DNA from: Mucilaginibacter sp. UR6-11
GTDB taxonomy: Bacteria; Bacteroidota; Bacteroidia; Sphingobacteriales; Sphingobacteriaceae
Length of the DNA: 64,000 nucleotides
Assembly: GCF_020880695.1 (NCBI RefSeq)
Contig: NZ_JAJIWO010000001.1
Coordinates: 1-64,000, forward strand
Reading direction: 5' to 3'
In this document: positions 42,848 through 51,245 of the stretch, one piece after another
Position numbering within the stretch: position 1 is the stretch's first letter
Layout: each line of letters begins with the position of its first letter
Position numbers and translations under genes: made by a program
The notes under the pieces: generated by a model
What the model was told of the DNA's origin: nothing
Database searches by the model: none
Seen by the model: only the letters and a program-made list of their open reading frames with translations

Positions 42848-43432
42848 ATGCCCATAAATAAAGAAATACAAAAATGGACCGTGCTCCACGAGCAGGATGT
42901 ATCGCCCAGTCCGTGGTTCCCGTTGGTTAAACATACCGTAAAGCTGGCCAACGGGAATGTTATTGATGATTATTATTTTTCGCCATTAGGCGATGTAGCC
43001 CAGGTATTACCAATCACCAAAAATAACGAGGTAGTACTGGTGAAACAATATAAACACGCCCTTGGCGAAGTATTGCTGGAATTACCCGGCGGAATGCAAC
43101 AAAAAAATAAATCAATTATCGCATCGGTCCTGAACGAACTGGAAGAGGAAACCGGCATCCGGGCTACAGCCGGCCAACTGATCTCACTCGGGAAGATTGC
43201 CAATAACCCCACGAAACTAAACCAGGTGACTTATGGATTTATTATTTTTGATGCCGAATTTAATGCGGCACAAAAATTAGACCCCACCGAGGATATACAG
43301 GTAATTACCCTGCCAGCCCCGCAGGTTTTAAAAATGGCAATCAATGGCGAGATCTGGGTAACCGATTCGCTTAATTTTATATTAAAAGCAGCCTTGGCTT
43401 ACCCGGACATCTTTGGATTGGCTAAGCGATAA
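42848..43432 (+). CDS. Nudix hydrolase with an altered Nudix box
   Basis: 194 residues of ADP-ribose-pyrophosphatase-like shape. The Nudix helix reads G82-MQQKN-K88 ... N96-ELEEETG, so the first consensus Glu is Lys88 and the consensus Arg is Asn96, while the Glu residues of ELEEETG that hold the metal are kept. Earlier strands (EVVLVKQYKHALG, LELPGG) match the family. It probably hydrolyses a nucleoside-diphosphate sugar. The paired change of the Arg/Glu salt bridge makes activity uncertain. It is convergent with the kinase at 43438 with only 5 bp between. Confidence 0.82.
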   Translation: MPINKEIQKWTVLHEQDVSPSPWFPLVKHTVKLANGNVIDDYYFSPLGDVAQVLPITKNNEVVLVKQYKHALGEVLLELPGGMQQKNKSIIASVLNELEEETGIRATAGQLISLGKIANNPTKLNQVTYGFIIFDAEFNAAQKLDPTEDIQVITLPAPQVLKMAINGEIWVTDSLNFILKAALAYPDIFGLAKR

Positions 43433-43437
43433 ATTAA

Positions 43438-45810
43438 TTACAGTTTAAATTTAATTATAAATTGGGTCCCCTCATTTTCCTTGCTGGTGATTGCTATTTC
43501 TCCTCCCAGCGTTTCAACCTGGGTTTTTACCATATAAAGGCCCATACCCTTTCCTTCTATCTCGGGATGAAATCTTTTATACAGTCCAAAAACATAGGCT
43601 TTATTCTTTGCCATATCTATCCCCTTGCCATTGTCGGTAAATATCAGTTGCAAAACATTTTTCTCAACCTTGCTCTTAATGGTTACAACAGATAACACCC
43701 CGGGCCGGGAATATTTAACGCTATTAGAAATAAGGTTGTAAAAAATGCTGTATAAAAAAGGCTTAACAGTTAAATATTGGTTATGCTGTGAAAAATCATA
43801 TTCAATACTGATATTTTGCCCGAGCTGATTTTTTATGCTCTCTTTAATATCATTAACCAATTCTGAAAACTGAACAACTTCTTTGGTCTCATTGATATTA
43901 CCCTTTACCTGCAAAATGTGGTTAAGATCCTTAACCACGTCATCCAGTTTCATGATCGATGTGTTAATTGCTTTATTGAGAATTTCCTGATCTTCTTCCG
44001 TAACATCGGTATCATTTAAAGCGCTCGATGCCCCAATGATATTTGCAACCGGGGCACGCAGATTATGTGAAATGATATAGGCAAATTGCTCCAGATCGCT
44101 GTTTCGTACCATGAGGTCATTAACCATTTTTGTCCGTTCTATATCTGCCAGTTTAACCGCTGTAACATCCTGTATGATCCCGAATATCCGGGTAGGCACG
44201 TCTTCCTTATTTAATTTAAATTTTGCTTCAAGATAAGCGTATCGGGTACTTCCGTTAGCATGGATAAACTTAAAATCAATGACCAGGCTCTTGCAGTCTT
44301 TATAGGATTGTTTTACCTTCCGGGTTACAAACTGAATGTCTTCCGGATGTATCATGGTCAGAAACAATTCGGTTGAAGGTTTTACCTTTTCTTTTTTCAG
44401 CCCAAATATCTTATACAACCCGTCAGACCATACATCGGTATTGTTTACCAGGTCTATATCAAAGTTGCCGGTGTTTGCGATTGCTTGAGCCTCCCGCAAA
44501 CGGGATTCACTTCTTTGCAGGTTCTTCTCAGCTATTTTTCGAACCTCGTTTTGAAAAATCAGTTCCTGATTTGCAAAGGCAAGTTCAATCGCCCGTTGTT
44601 CTTTTTCCCTGTTTTGGAAAGAAAGCTCCTTGTTGGCTATGACTAATTCAGCTGCCCGTTTTTCTTTCTCGGCGTTATTGTACCACAATTCTTCATTGGC
44701 AATAAACAGTTCAACGGCACGCTTTTCTTTTTCTTCGTTTTGAAATAATAACTCTTTATTGGCAATTATTAATTCGGCCGCCCGCTTCTCCTTCTCTTCA
44801 TTTTGAAACAACAGTTCCTTATTGGCAATAGCCAGTTCGGCCGCTCGCTTTTCTTTCTCTTTATTTTGAAATAACAACTCCTCATTGGCAATAACCAATT
44901 CTGCCGCTCGTTTTCCCTTCTCGCCGCTTTGATAATTAAGCTCTTCACCAGCAATAATCAATTCTGCGGCGCGCTTTTCTTTCTCACCGCTTTGGTAGGT
45001 AAGCTCTTTATTGGCAATCCGTAATTCGCCCGCCCGTTTTTTCTTTTCGCTGCTTTGATAGGTAAGTTCTATGTTGGCTATAGCCAACTCATCCGCCCGT
45101 TTTTCTTTCTCGTTGTTCTGAAAAAAAAGTTCGGCATTAGCAATTACAAGTTCTGCCGCTCGTTCTTCACGTTCGTTATCCTGCAATAAATATTTACCTA
45201 TGGCTATAATTAATATGATGGTAAAACCAGCCATGATAACAAAGGCCAAGGTAGACAGTTGATTAAACGATTTGAAGCTTTGCGCATTGATGTCCTGCCG
45301 TTGTTTTAACAGCACTTTTTCTGCCTGCTCAATAGCCATTATTGTCTGGGAGATCGGGACTGTGTAATACCGGTCATTTTGGGCAGACATATAAGCTATA
45401 GCGGCCTGCAATCCATATTGACGACGTATCTCAATAACTTTAAATGTAAAATCAATTCGTTTGCGCGCGTATCCATCTAACAAATCTATCCTATGCTGCT
45501 GCGACGGGTTGTCACGGGTTAAAAGCCTGATAGTTTGTATGTCAGCCAAAACCTTTTGCGCTGCAATTTTGGTTGACCGGAGATACTCCTCTTTATTAAT
45601 TATGATATAGTCCCGTGAATCGGTCTTTATTTCATTAGCCGTCGAAAATATGGTGATAGCCTGGTAGATAACCTGTTCGGTATGCCGAACCCGTTTACCC
45701 GACTCAAGGAACTTGTTGTTGCTTTCATACAAGGTATAACCTAAAAGACAATTACAGAGAAGGACTATAAAAGAGAAAAGAAGAAATTTCTGCAGAAGGG
45801 TAAATTTCAT
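43438..45810 (-). CDS. CHASE3-PAS sensor histidine kinase with a 21-residue-repeat linker
   Basis: 790 residues. Membrane helices at about 8-28 and 186-208 enclose a CHASE3-like sensor. Residues 211-429 are ten near-identical 21-residue units (EL.IANKEL.FQN.EKEKRAA), predicted to form a continuous coiled coil. PAS (about 437-555, GNFDIDLVNNTDVWSDG) is followed by HisKA-like His582 in ISHNLRAPVANI and HATPase (FTDNGKGIDM, GKGMGLYMV). There is no receiver domain. Monocistronic; a cognate regulator is not adjacent. The repeated units lengthen the rod by exact three-heptad steps and would keep helix register when copy number changes. Confidence 0.92.
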   Translation of the reverse strand: MKFTLLQKFLLFSFIVLLCNCLLGYTLYESNNKFLESGKRVRHTEQVIYQAITIFSTANEIKTDSRDYIIINKEEYLRSTKIAAQKVLADIQTIRLLTRDNPSQQHRIDLLDGYARKRIDFTFKVIEIRRQYGLQAAIAYMSAQNDRYYTVPISQTIMAIEQAEKVLLKQRQDINAQSFKSFNQLSTLAFVIMAGFTIILIIAIGKYLLQDNEREERAAELVIANAELFFQNNEKEKRADELAIANIELTYQSSEKKKRAGELRIANKELTYQSGEKEKRAAELIIAGEELNYQSGEKGKRAAELVIANEELLFQNKEKEKRAAELAIANKELLFQNEEKEKRAAELIIANKELLFQNEEKEKRAVELFIANEELWYNNAEKEKRAAELVIANKELSFQNREKEQRAIELAFANQELIFQNEVRKIAEKNLQRSESRLREAQAIANTGNFDIDLVNNTDVWSDGLYKIFGLKKEKVKPSTELFLTMIHPEDIQFVTRKVKQSYKDCKSLVIDFKFIHANGSTRYAYLEAKFKLNKEDVPTRIFGIIQDVTAVKLADIERTKMVNDLMVRNSDLEQFAYIISHNLRAPVANIIGASSALNDTDVTEEDQEILNKAINTSIMKLDDVVKDLNHILQVKGNINETKEVVQFSELVNDIKESIKNQLGQNISIEYDFSQHNQYLTVKPFLYSIFYNLISNSVKYSRPGVLSVVTIKSKVEKNVLQLIFTDNGKGIDMAKNKAYVFGLYKRFHPEIEGKGMGLYMVKTQVETLGGEIAITSKENEGTQFIIKFKL
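44524..45153 (-). repeat. Ten 63-bp coding tandem repeats (kinase linker)
   Basis: Ten consecutive 63-bp units encode 21 residues each, starting at residues 220, 241, 262, 283, 304, 325, 346, 367, 388 and 409; a degenerate half-unit (DNEREERAA) precedes them. Units 5 to 7 are the most alike, so expansion has been recent there. Because 63 is a multiple of three and 21 of seven, unit gain or loss keeps both reading frame and heptad phase. Confidence 0.95.
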
Positions 45811-45937
45811 ACCGGCTAGTTAAATTTAAGGATAGGCAAATAGATACTGCTACTAAATACGCTTTCAAAGACATATTGTTTTACCCTTCCGATTGTTAAT
45901 CAAAGGTTTACAGGATATTGTTTCATTGTATTGAAAA

Positions 45938-45954
45938 TTTAGCTTTAAGCTAAA
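45938..45954. promoter_or_regulatory. 17-bp near-palindrome in the kinase/pyrC divergent region
   Basis: TTTAGCTT-T-AAGCTAAA lies 128 bp upstream of the kinase start and 70 bp upstream of the dihydroorotase start. It could be an operator for either. No TTTG -33 element is evident next to it. Confidence 0.35.
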
Positions 45955-46012
45955 AAACTTTCAGATCGACTACTCCTGTTTTGGGTCGGCTGAAATTTCA
46001 ATGTATAAAAAC

Positions 46013-46020
46013 TATATTTG
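46013..46020 (+). promoter_or_regulatory. -7 box (TATATTTG) four bases before the dihydroorotase start
   Basis: An exact TAnnTTTG ending 4 nt before ATG 46025. It shows that the upstream in-frame ATG at 46001 is not the start, because it would precede the transcription start. Confidence 0.5.
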
Positions 46021-46024
46021 CAAT

Positions 46025-47359
46025 ATGGCCACTATTCTAATCAAATCAGCAACAATAGTTAATGAAAACAAGCAATACATAGCTGATATTTTAGTAAAAG
46101 ATGGTTTGATTGATAAAATAGCCCCCCAAATAAATGCCACTGCGGATCAGGTGATCAATGCCGAGGGCCTGTACCTGTTTCCCGGCGCTATTGACGACCA
46201 GGTACATTTTCGCGAGCCTGGATTAACCCATAAGGCCGATATCCGCTCAGAATCGCGTGCGGCGGTTGCCGGCGGTATTACCTCTTTTATGGAGATGCCG
46301 AATACCGTACCCAATACCTTAACACAACAACTGCTTGAAGATAAGTATGCCATAGCGGCCGGGAGTTCGCTGGCCAATTACTCTTTTTTTATGGGCGCAT
46401 CCAACAATAACCTCGACGAGGTTTTGCGCACCGATATTAAAAATGTTTGCGGTATTAAGGTATTTATGGGATCATCCACCGGGAATATGCTGGTAGATAA
46501 TCCGGCAACGCTGGAGCAGTTGTTTGCACAATCGCCAATGCTGATTGCTACCCATTGCGAAGACGAAGCCACCATACAAAGCAATCTGGCGCATTACAAA
46601 CAATTATTGGGCGACAATATCCCGGTTAGGCTGCATCCAAAAATACGCAGCGAAGAAGCCTGTTACCTTTCTTCATCAATGGCAGTGTCATTGGCTAAAA
46701 AGCACAATACCCGTTTGCATATTTTACATATCTCGACAGAAAAAGAAACCCACCTTTTTGATAATACCATACCCTTAAAAGATAAACGCATTACTGCCGA
46801 AGCCTGTGTACATCATTTATGGTTTAGCAACAAGGATTATGAAACCAGGGGCAACCTGATAAAATGGAACCCCGCTATAAAAACAGAGAACGACCGCGAA
46901 GGTATTTTAAACGCAGTGCTTGATGGCCGTATTGACGTGATAGCCACCGATCACGCCCCGCATACAATTGAAGAAAAGGCATTGCCTTATTTGCAGGCGC
47001 CGTCAGGCGGCCCGCTGGTTCAGCATGCCCTACCCGCTATGCTGGAGCTTTACCACCATGGCAAAATCACTTTGGAGCAAATTGCCGAAAAAATGGCCCA
47101 TAACGTTGCCATTTGTTTTGAGATAGAGAAACGCGGCTTTATCCGTGAAGGCTATTTTGCCGATCTTGTGCTGGTTGATCTGAACAAACCCTGGCGGGTT
47201 AATCAGGAAAATATCCTGTACAAATGCAAATGGAGCCCGTTTGAGGGCACTACTTTCCGCTCAACCATTAAACACACCATTGTATCCGGCAATTTGGCCT
47301 GGAGTAATGGCAGCTTTGTTAATGATATCGCCGGTAAGCGGCTGTCGTTTGACAGGTAA
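46025..47359 (+). CDS. pyrC: Dihydroorotase (class I)
   Basis: 444 residues. Metal/active-site blocks of amidohydrolase dihydroorotases: DDQVHFREPG (HxH motif reads HFR; the first His of HxH is conserved), GGITSFMEMPNT, and C-terminal ATDHAPHT. A Lys near KVFMGSSTGN and His in ATHCED and LHIS complete the set. It closes carbamoyl-aspartate to dihydroorotate in pyrimidine synthesis. The family also contains allantoinases and hydantoinases, but the DHAPH and MPNT blocks favour dihydroorotase. It is monocistronic; no other pyr gene is nearby. Confidence 0.9.
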   Translation: MATILIKSATIVNENKQYIADILVKDGLIDKIAPQINATADQVINAEGLYLFPGAIDDQVHFREPGLTHKADIRSESRAAVAGGITSFMEMPNTVPNTLTQQLLEDKYAIAAGSSLANYSFFMGASNNNLDEVLRTDIKNVCGIKVFMGSSTGNMLVDNPATLEQLFAQSPMLIATHCEDEATIQSNLAHYKQLLGDNIPVRLHPKIRSEEACYLSSSMAVSLAKKHNTRLHILHISTEKETHLFDNTIPLKDKRITAEACVHHLWFSNKDYETRGNLIKWNPAIKTENDREGILNAVLDGRIDVIATDHAPHTIEEKALPYLQAPSGGPLVQHALPAMLELYHHGKITLEQIAEKMAHNVAICFEIEKRGFIREGYFADLVLVDLNKPWRVNQENILYKCKWSPFEGTTFRSTIKHTIVSGNLAWSNGSFVNDIAGKRLSFDR

Positions 47360-47376
47360 ATACGTTAGCTGAGCGG

Positions 47377-47814
47377 TTACTTCACTTCCCCATTTTCTAT
47401 CATCTCCTTCATGCTGCCAAAAACACGCTGCCAGGTTTGTTCTGAATGTTCTTTGGCGGCCTCGTCCCTGATATTTTCCTGGCCTATCACCAGAGTGGTC
47501 ACTCCATCTTTTTCATTAAGGCGATAGCTTACCTGCTGATAGTTCTCTGGTTTATCTTCTGTGCCACCCATGCTGCTCCAATAGCTGTACTTAACATAAG
47601 TGCCCGGTGTAATTTCCAGTATCTTTCCATGATCCCGGTAGGTTTTCCCCTCCCATTCGCCGGTCCAGCTAATGTCGCTGCCTTCGTTCCAATCGGATTG
47701 CTGTTCGGTCCCAAAAAAATATTTTTTTACAATCGCGGGCTCTGTCAGCGCTTTCCAAACCAGCACTGCAGGCGCAGTAATGGTAAGAGCTGTTTTTAAA
47801 CTGATATTTGTCAT
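47377..47814 (-). CDS. AHSA1/START-domain (SRPBCC) protein
   Basis: 145 residues of the Aha1-like SRPBCC fold: TITAPAVLVWKALTEPAIVKKYFFG at the start and WTGEWEGKTYRDHGKILEI in the middle. Such proteins bind hydrophobic ligands in a helix-grip cavity; no specific ligand is known. It lies directly downstream of a WYL/HTH regulator on the same strand, a common pair, and a strong palindrome sits 27 bp before its start. Confidence 0.9.
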   Translation of the reverse strand: MTNISLKTALTITAPAVLVWKALTEPAIVKKYFFGTEQQSDWNEGSDISWTGEWEGKTYRDHGKILEITPGTYVKYSYWSSMGGTEDKPENYQQVSYRLNEKDGVTTLVIGQENIRDEAAKEHSEQTWQRVFGSMKEMIENGEVK

Positions 47815-47840
47815 GATAATTTGCTTTTAGTATATTATGA

Positions 47841-47863
47841 AACAGATAGTTATACTATCTGTT
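47841..47863. promoter_or_regulatory. Perfect palindrome, candidate WYL-regulator operator
   Basis: AACAGATAGT and ACTATCTGTT are exact inverted 10-mers separated by TAT. The site is 27 bp upstream of the AHSA1 start and 30 bp downstream of the WYL-regulator stop. The 12-nt half-site AACAGATAGTTA recurs at about 56785-56796 between alkD and the gene at 56849. Confidence 0.6.
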
Positions 47864-47892
47864 TGCAAATAAACCGGCAGCGACTGACAACC

Positions 47893-48858
47893 CTATGTCA
47901 GCAGGTTTACAGAATTAAAGTTTTTTTGCAGTAATTTCTCAGCTAATTCTCTCACTCTATCCTTCAAACTATCCGGTGTAATAATTTCGGCCTTCTCGCC
48001 ATACATCATATACCAACGGGCAAACCCTTCTAACGATGCGGTTAAAAAAGTCATTTCAATACAATCACCAATAGGTTTTTCGGATATAAAACCGCTGTAA
48101 TACTTTTGGTTATCTAAATGGCTGCGAATACTTTTATCAACCAAAATAATTACAGTTTCCAGGTCTTTTTCTTTGGCTGTCTGGGCTATATAGTCTTTCA
48201 GCGCCGGGTGTTCATCGGTATAATGGTCGTCGGTAACGGTAAGATTTTTTATGCGGTCTATCCTAAAATCGCGGTAATCCTTCCGTAACCGGCAATAAGC
48301 TATTAAATGCCAGTAGCCTGATAAGAAATATATTCCAATTGGCTCCACATATCTTTTGGTATGTTCCTGGCTATGCTGGGCAAAATAATTAAGCGCAAGT
48401 ATTTTTTTTTGCGATATGCTGTGCAGTATGGTCTGAATATGATCATTGCCGGTGGCCGCGGGAAGATTCGCGGTTTTTAAAACTTCAATGCGGTCGTCTA
48501 TGCTTTCCAGCATATCTTTTTCAGTAGTTTTTAATATGGCCCGAACCTTATACATGGCCGATTTATAATTGGCCGTAGTAGATGCATCCGTCAGGGTCTC
48601 CACAAATTTTTCGGCAGTTAAAAATGCCGTGGCTTCTTCGCGGGTGAACATTACCGGTGGTAAACGGTAGCCATCCATGATGGAGTAACCCACGCCGGCT
48701 TCGCCAATTAAAGGGATGCCCGCTTCTTCCAGTGTCTTTACGTCACGGTAAACGGTACGTAAACTGATATTAAACCGCCCGGCAATATCCGCAGCCTTGA
48801 CTACCCTGCGCGATTGTAGCTGGATCAATATGGCTGCTATGCGGTCAATACGGTTCAT
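47893..48858 (-). CDS. HTH-WYL transcriptional regulator (YafY-like)
   Basis: 321 residues: an N-terminal winged helix (RIAAILIQLQSRRVVKAADIAGRFNISLRTVYRDVKTLEE in composition, about residues 5-55) and a WYL domain (about 135-215, LNYFAQHSQEHTKRYVEPIGI, GYWHLIAYCRLRKDYRDFRIDRI). WYL proteins are repressors or activators that bind small molecules or nucleic acid. Proximity and the palindrome ahead of the AHSA1 gene suggest autonomous control of that target. No CRISPR or BREX genes, with which some WYL regulators associate, are nearby. Confidence 0.92.
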   Translation of the reverse strand: MNRIDRIAAILIQLQSRRVVKAADIAGRFNISLRTVYRDVKTLEEAGIPLIGEAGVGYSIMDGYRLPPVMFTREEATAFLTAEKFVETLTDASTTANYKSAMYKVRAILKTTEKDMLESIDDRIEVLKTANLPAATGNDHIQTILHSISQKKILALNYFAQHSQEHTKRYVEPIGIYFLSGYWHLIAYCRLRKDYRDFRIDRIKNLTVTDDHYTDEHPALKDYIAQTAKEKDLETVIILVDKSIRSHLDNQKYYSGFISEKPIGDCIEMTFLTASLEGFARWYMMYGEKAEIITPDSLKDRVRELAEKLLQKNFNSVNLLT

Positions 48859-48910
48859 ACTGCCAAATTAAAAAAAACATACTACATTTAGCTAGCTATT
48901 AGCTTTATTT

Positions 48911-49327
48911 ATGGAAGACAAAATTGTAACGCTTGAATCTTACTACGACCCAATGCTGGCCGAAATTATACTTGCCCGCCTGGCGGCTAATGGCATACCG
49001 TGTTTTTTAGCAGATGAAAATACATTGTCTGCAAACCCATTTTATAACCAGGCAATAGGTGGCATCAAGATTAAGGTATTTGAACACGATCTGGAAAAGT
49101 GCAGAGAAATACTGGCCGAAAAATTTATACCGCAATCGGCAGACGAAGAGCCGTTAAGTTGTCCGAACTGCGGTTCTGTTAACGTAAGCTACGGGTCGGC
49201 AACTTTTAAAAAAAACTGGTTCAGCATTATCATATCGGCGCTTATTTCTACCTTTCCGGTATACTTACGACGCACCTGGATTTGTGCCGATTGCGGCGCA
49301 AACTTCGATTCGCCAGCCGGCAAGTAA
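48911..49327 (+). CDS. DUF2007 protein with a C-terminal zinc ribbon
   Basis: 138 residues. The first 75 show the DUF2007 signal-transducer-like domain (VTLESYYDPMLAEIILARLAANGIPCFLADENT). The C-terminal part has CPNC (about 86-89) and CADC (about 128-131), four Cys for a zinc ribbon, separated by a hydrophobic segment (WFSIIISALISTFPVYL) that may be a membrane helix or a hydrophobic core. Function unknown. It precedes the asparaginase gene by 64 bp on the same strand. Confidence 0.82.
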   Translation: MEDKIVTLESYYDPMLAEIILARLAANGIPCFLADENTLSANPFYNQAIGGIKIKVFEHDLEKCREILAEKFIPQSADEEPLSCPNCGSVNVSYGSATFKKNWFSIIISALISTFPVYLRRTWICADCGANFDSPAGK

Positions 49328-49391
49328 GTTCAATTTTGTAATTATTGAGCCGGATAGCTTCAGCACTGCACATATTTTTTTATCTTGCATT

Positions 49392-50408
49392 ATGTACAAC
49401 CGCCGGCAATTTATCAAAGCATCATCTCTAAGCGCTTCATTAGCAGCGCTATCTGCGTCAGCTTTTGCAAAAGCTGCTTTAAAAGCAGAACCTGCAAATC
49501 ACCCCATCGTTATATCAACCTGGGATTTTGGTGTTGCGGCCAACCAGGAAGCCTGGAAGATTTTAGCAAAGGGAGGCCGCTCGTTAGACGCTGTTGAAGC
49601 CGGCGCCAGGATACCTGAAGCCGATCTAAAAAACCACAGCGTTGGCCGCGCGGGCTACCCGGACCGTGACGGACATGTTACCCTGGATGCCTGTATCATG
49701 GACGAACAGGGCAACTGTGGCGCCGTAGCCGGCATGGAAGATATTGCGCACCCTATATCAGTAGCGCGTTTGGTAATGGAAAAGACCCCGCATGTTTTAT
49801 TGGTTGGGGATGGTGCCCGGCAGTTTGCCATAGAACAAGGTTTTAAACCAGAGAAACTTTTAACACCCGAGTCAGAAAAAGCCTGGAAAAAATGGCTCGT
49901 AAAGCATGAATATAAGCCGGTGATGAACAGCGAGAACCAAATGCCCGGTGGTAAATTTAACCATGATACTATAGGCATGCTGGCGATAGATGCCCGGGGC
50001 AACCTATCCGGCGCCTGTACTACCAGCGGTATGGCGTTTAAATTACACGGCCGCGTGGGCGACAGCCCGATTATTGGCGCAGGTTTATATGTTGATAATG
50101 AAGTTGGCGGCGCAACCTCAACCGGTGTTGGCGAGGAAGTGATCCGTAACGTAGGCAGCTTTTTAGTAGTTGAACTAATGCGCCAGGGTTACAGCCCGCA
50201 GGATGCTTGTAAAGAAGCCTGTCACCGTATCATTAAACGTAAACCAGATACTGTTAAGGAGATACAGGTTGGTTTTTTAGCCATCAATAAAAAAGGCGAA
50301 TATGGCGCTTACGCGTTGCATAAAGGTTTTACCTTTGCGGTCTGCGATTCAAAAAAGCAGGATCTGATTATCCCGGGGCAGTATTTTTATGAAACAGTAA
50401 AAGACTAA
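49392..50408 (+). CDS. Exported glycosylasparaginase / N4-(beta-GlcNAc)-asparaginase
   Basis: 338 residues of the Ntn-hydrolase asparaginase-2 family. The autoprocessing/catalytic Thr is Thr193 in HDTIGMLAID, the same HDTIGM context as in Elizabethkingia (Flavobacterium) meningosepticum glycosylasparaginase. The N-terminus YNRRQFIKASS plus hydrophobic stretch is a twin-Arg-like signal, so periplasmic action is expected. It removes Asn from GlcNAc-Asn after N-glycoprotein breakdown. ATG 49392 is chosen over an upstream ATG 108 bp earlier, which overlaps the DUF2007 gene. Confidence 0.9.
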   Translation: MYNRRQFIKASSLSASLAALSASAFAKAALKAEPANHPIVISTWDFGVAANQEAWKILAKGGRSLDAVEAGARIPEADLKNHSVGRAGYPDRDGHVTLDACIMDEQGNCGAVAGMEDIAHPISVARLVMEKTPHVLLVGDGARQFAIEQGFKPEKLLTPESEKAWKKWLVKHEYKPVMNSENQMPGGKFNHDTIGMLAIDARGNLSGACTTSGMAFKLHGRVGDSPIIGAGLYVDNEVGGATSTGVGEEVIRNVGSFLVVELMRQGYSPQDACKEACHRIIKRKPDTVKEIQVGFLAINKKGEYGAYALHKGFTFAVCDSKKQDLIIPGQYFYETVKD

Positions 50409-50456
50409 TCAACCCACTAATAATTTATATTTACATACTTAACCCCGTTATTTAAC

Positions 50457-51206
50457 ATGATCTCATTAGAGGTTTGTGCAAATTCTATTAATTCGGCATT
50501 GGCAGCGCAGGAAGGCGGCGCCATACGGGTTGAGCTATGTGAGAATTTGCATGACGGCGGTACGACCCCGTCACCCGGGCAGATTGCTGTGGCCCGCAAA
50601 CTGCTCAACATTAAGCTATATGTATTGATACGCCCCCGCGGCGCCGATTTTTTATATGATGATGTAGAGTTTGAAACCATGCTTGCCGATGTGAAATATT
50701 GCATTGACGCCGGTTGCGACGGCATTGTGACAGGTATGCTAAAAGCCGACGGAACGGTTGACAAAGAACGTTGTGGCAAGTTGATTACGCTGGCTAAACA
50801 AGCAGGCCTGGGCGTTACCTTCCATAGGGCGTTTGATATGTGTGTTGACCAGCTACAGGCATTGGAAGATATTATTGAGCTGGGCTGCGAGCGGATATTA
50901 ACCTCGGGCGGAAAAAGCACGGCTATAGAGGGAGTAAGGACGATAGCTGAGCTTGTGCAGAGAGCCGACGGCCGTATTTCTATTATGCCCGGCAGCGGTA
51001 TTACCGAGATAAACGTTGCCGATCTGGTACTGTTTACCGGCGTAAATGAAGTACATGGTACTTTGCTAACCCGCGTAAAAAGCAAAATGTTGTATAATAA
51101 CGACCATATTGTGATGGGCAGCAACTACGGAGATGAGTATGCGGTTGATGTGACCAGTGCAGAAAGGGTGCGTGAAACCTTGAAAAAAGCCAACAACCCT
51201 GTTTAA
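50457..51206 (+). CDS. cutC: CutC family protein
   Basis: 249 residues with the CutC TIM-barrel signatures VCANSINSALAAQEGGA, RVELCENLHDGGTTPS, IRPRGADFLY and FHRAFDM. First linked to copper tolerance in E. coli, CutC homologues are now thought to have other roles, so the name is structural. It follows the asparaginase by 48 bp and may be co-transcribed. Confidence 0.93.
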   Translation: MISLEVCANSINSALAAQEGGAIRVELCENLHDGGTTPSPGQIAVARKLLNIKLYVLIRPRGADFLYDDVEFETMLADVKYCIDAGCDGIVTGMLKADGTVDKERCGKLITLAKQAGLGVTFHRAFDMCVDQLQALEDIIELGCERILTSGGKSTAIEGVRTIAELVQRADGRISIMPGSGITEINVADLVLFTGVNEVHGTLLTRVKSKMLYNNDHIVMGSNYGDEYAVDVTSAERVRETLKKANNPV

Positions 51207-51245
51207 TTCTTTAAATAGGTGGATACTGTTTTGCCAAAAAAAACG

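Noticed and set aside
44524..45153. 63-bp repeats considered as CRISPR or minisatellite
   Set aside because: The units are contiguous, without unique spacers, and coding in frame within a kinase. A coding tandem repeat explains them.
46001..46024. Upstream ATG for dihydroorotase
   Set aside because: The -7 box at 46013-46020 lies within this extension, so it would not be transcribed; family N-termini fit ATG 46025.
50417..51124. 235-residue minus-strand reading frame
   Set aside because: Antisense to cutC; Ser/Pro-rich composition is typical of a codon shadow.
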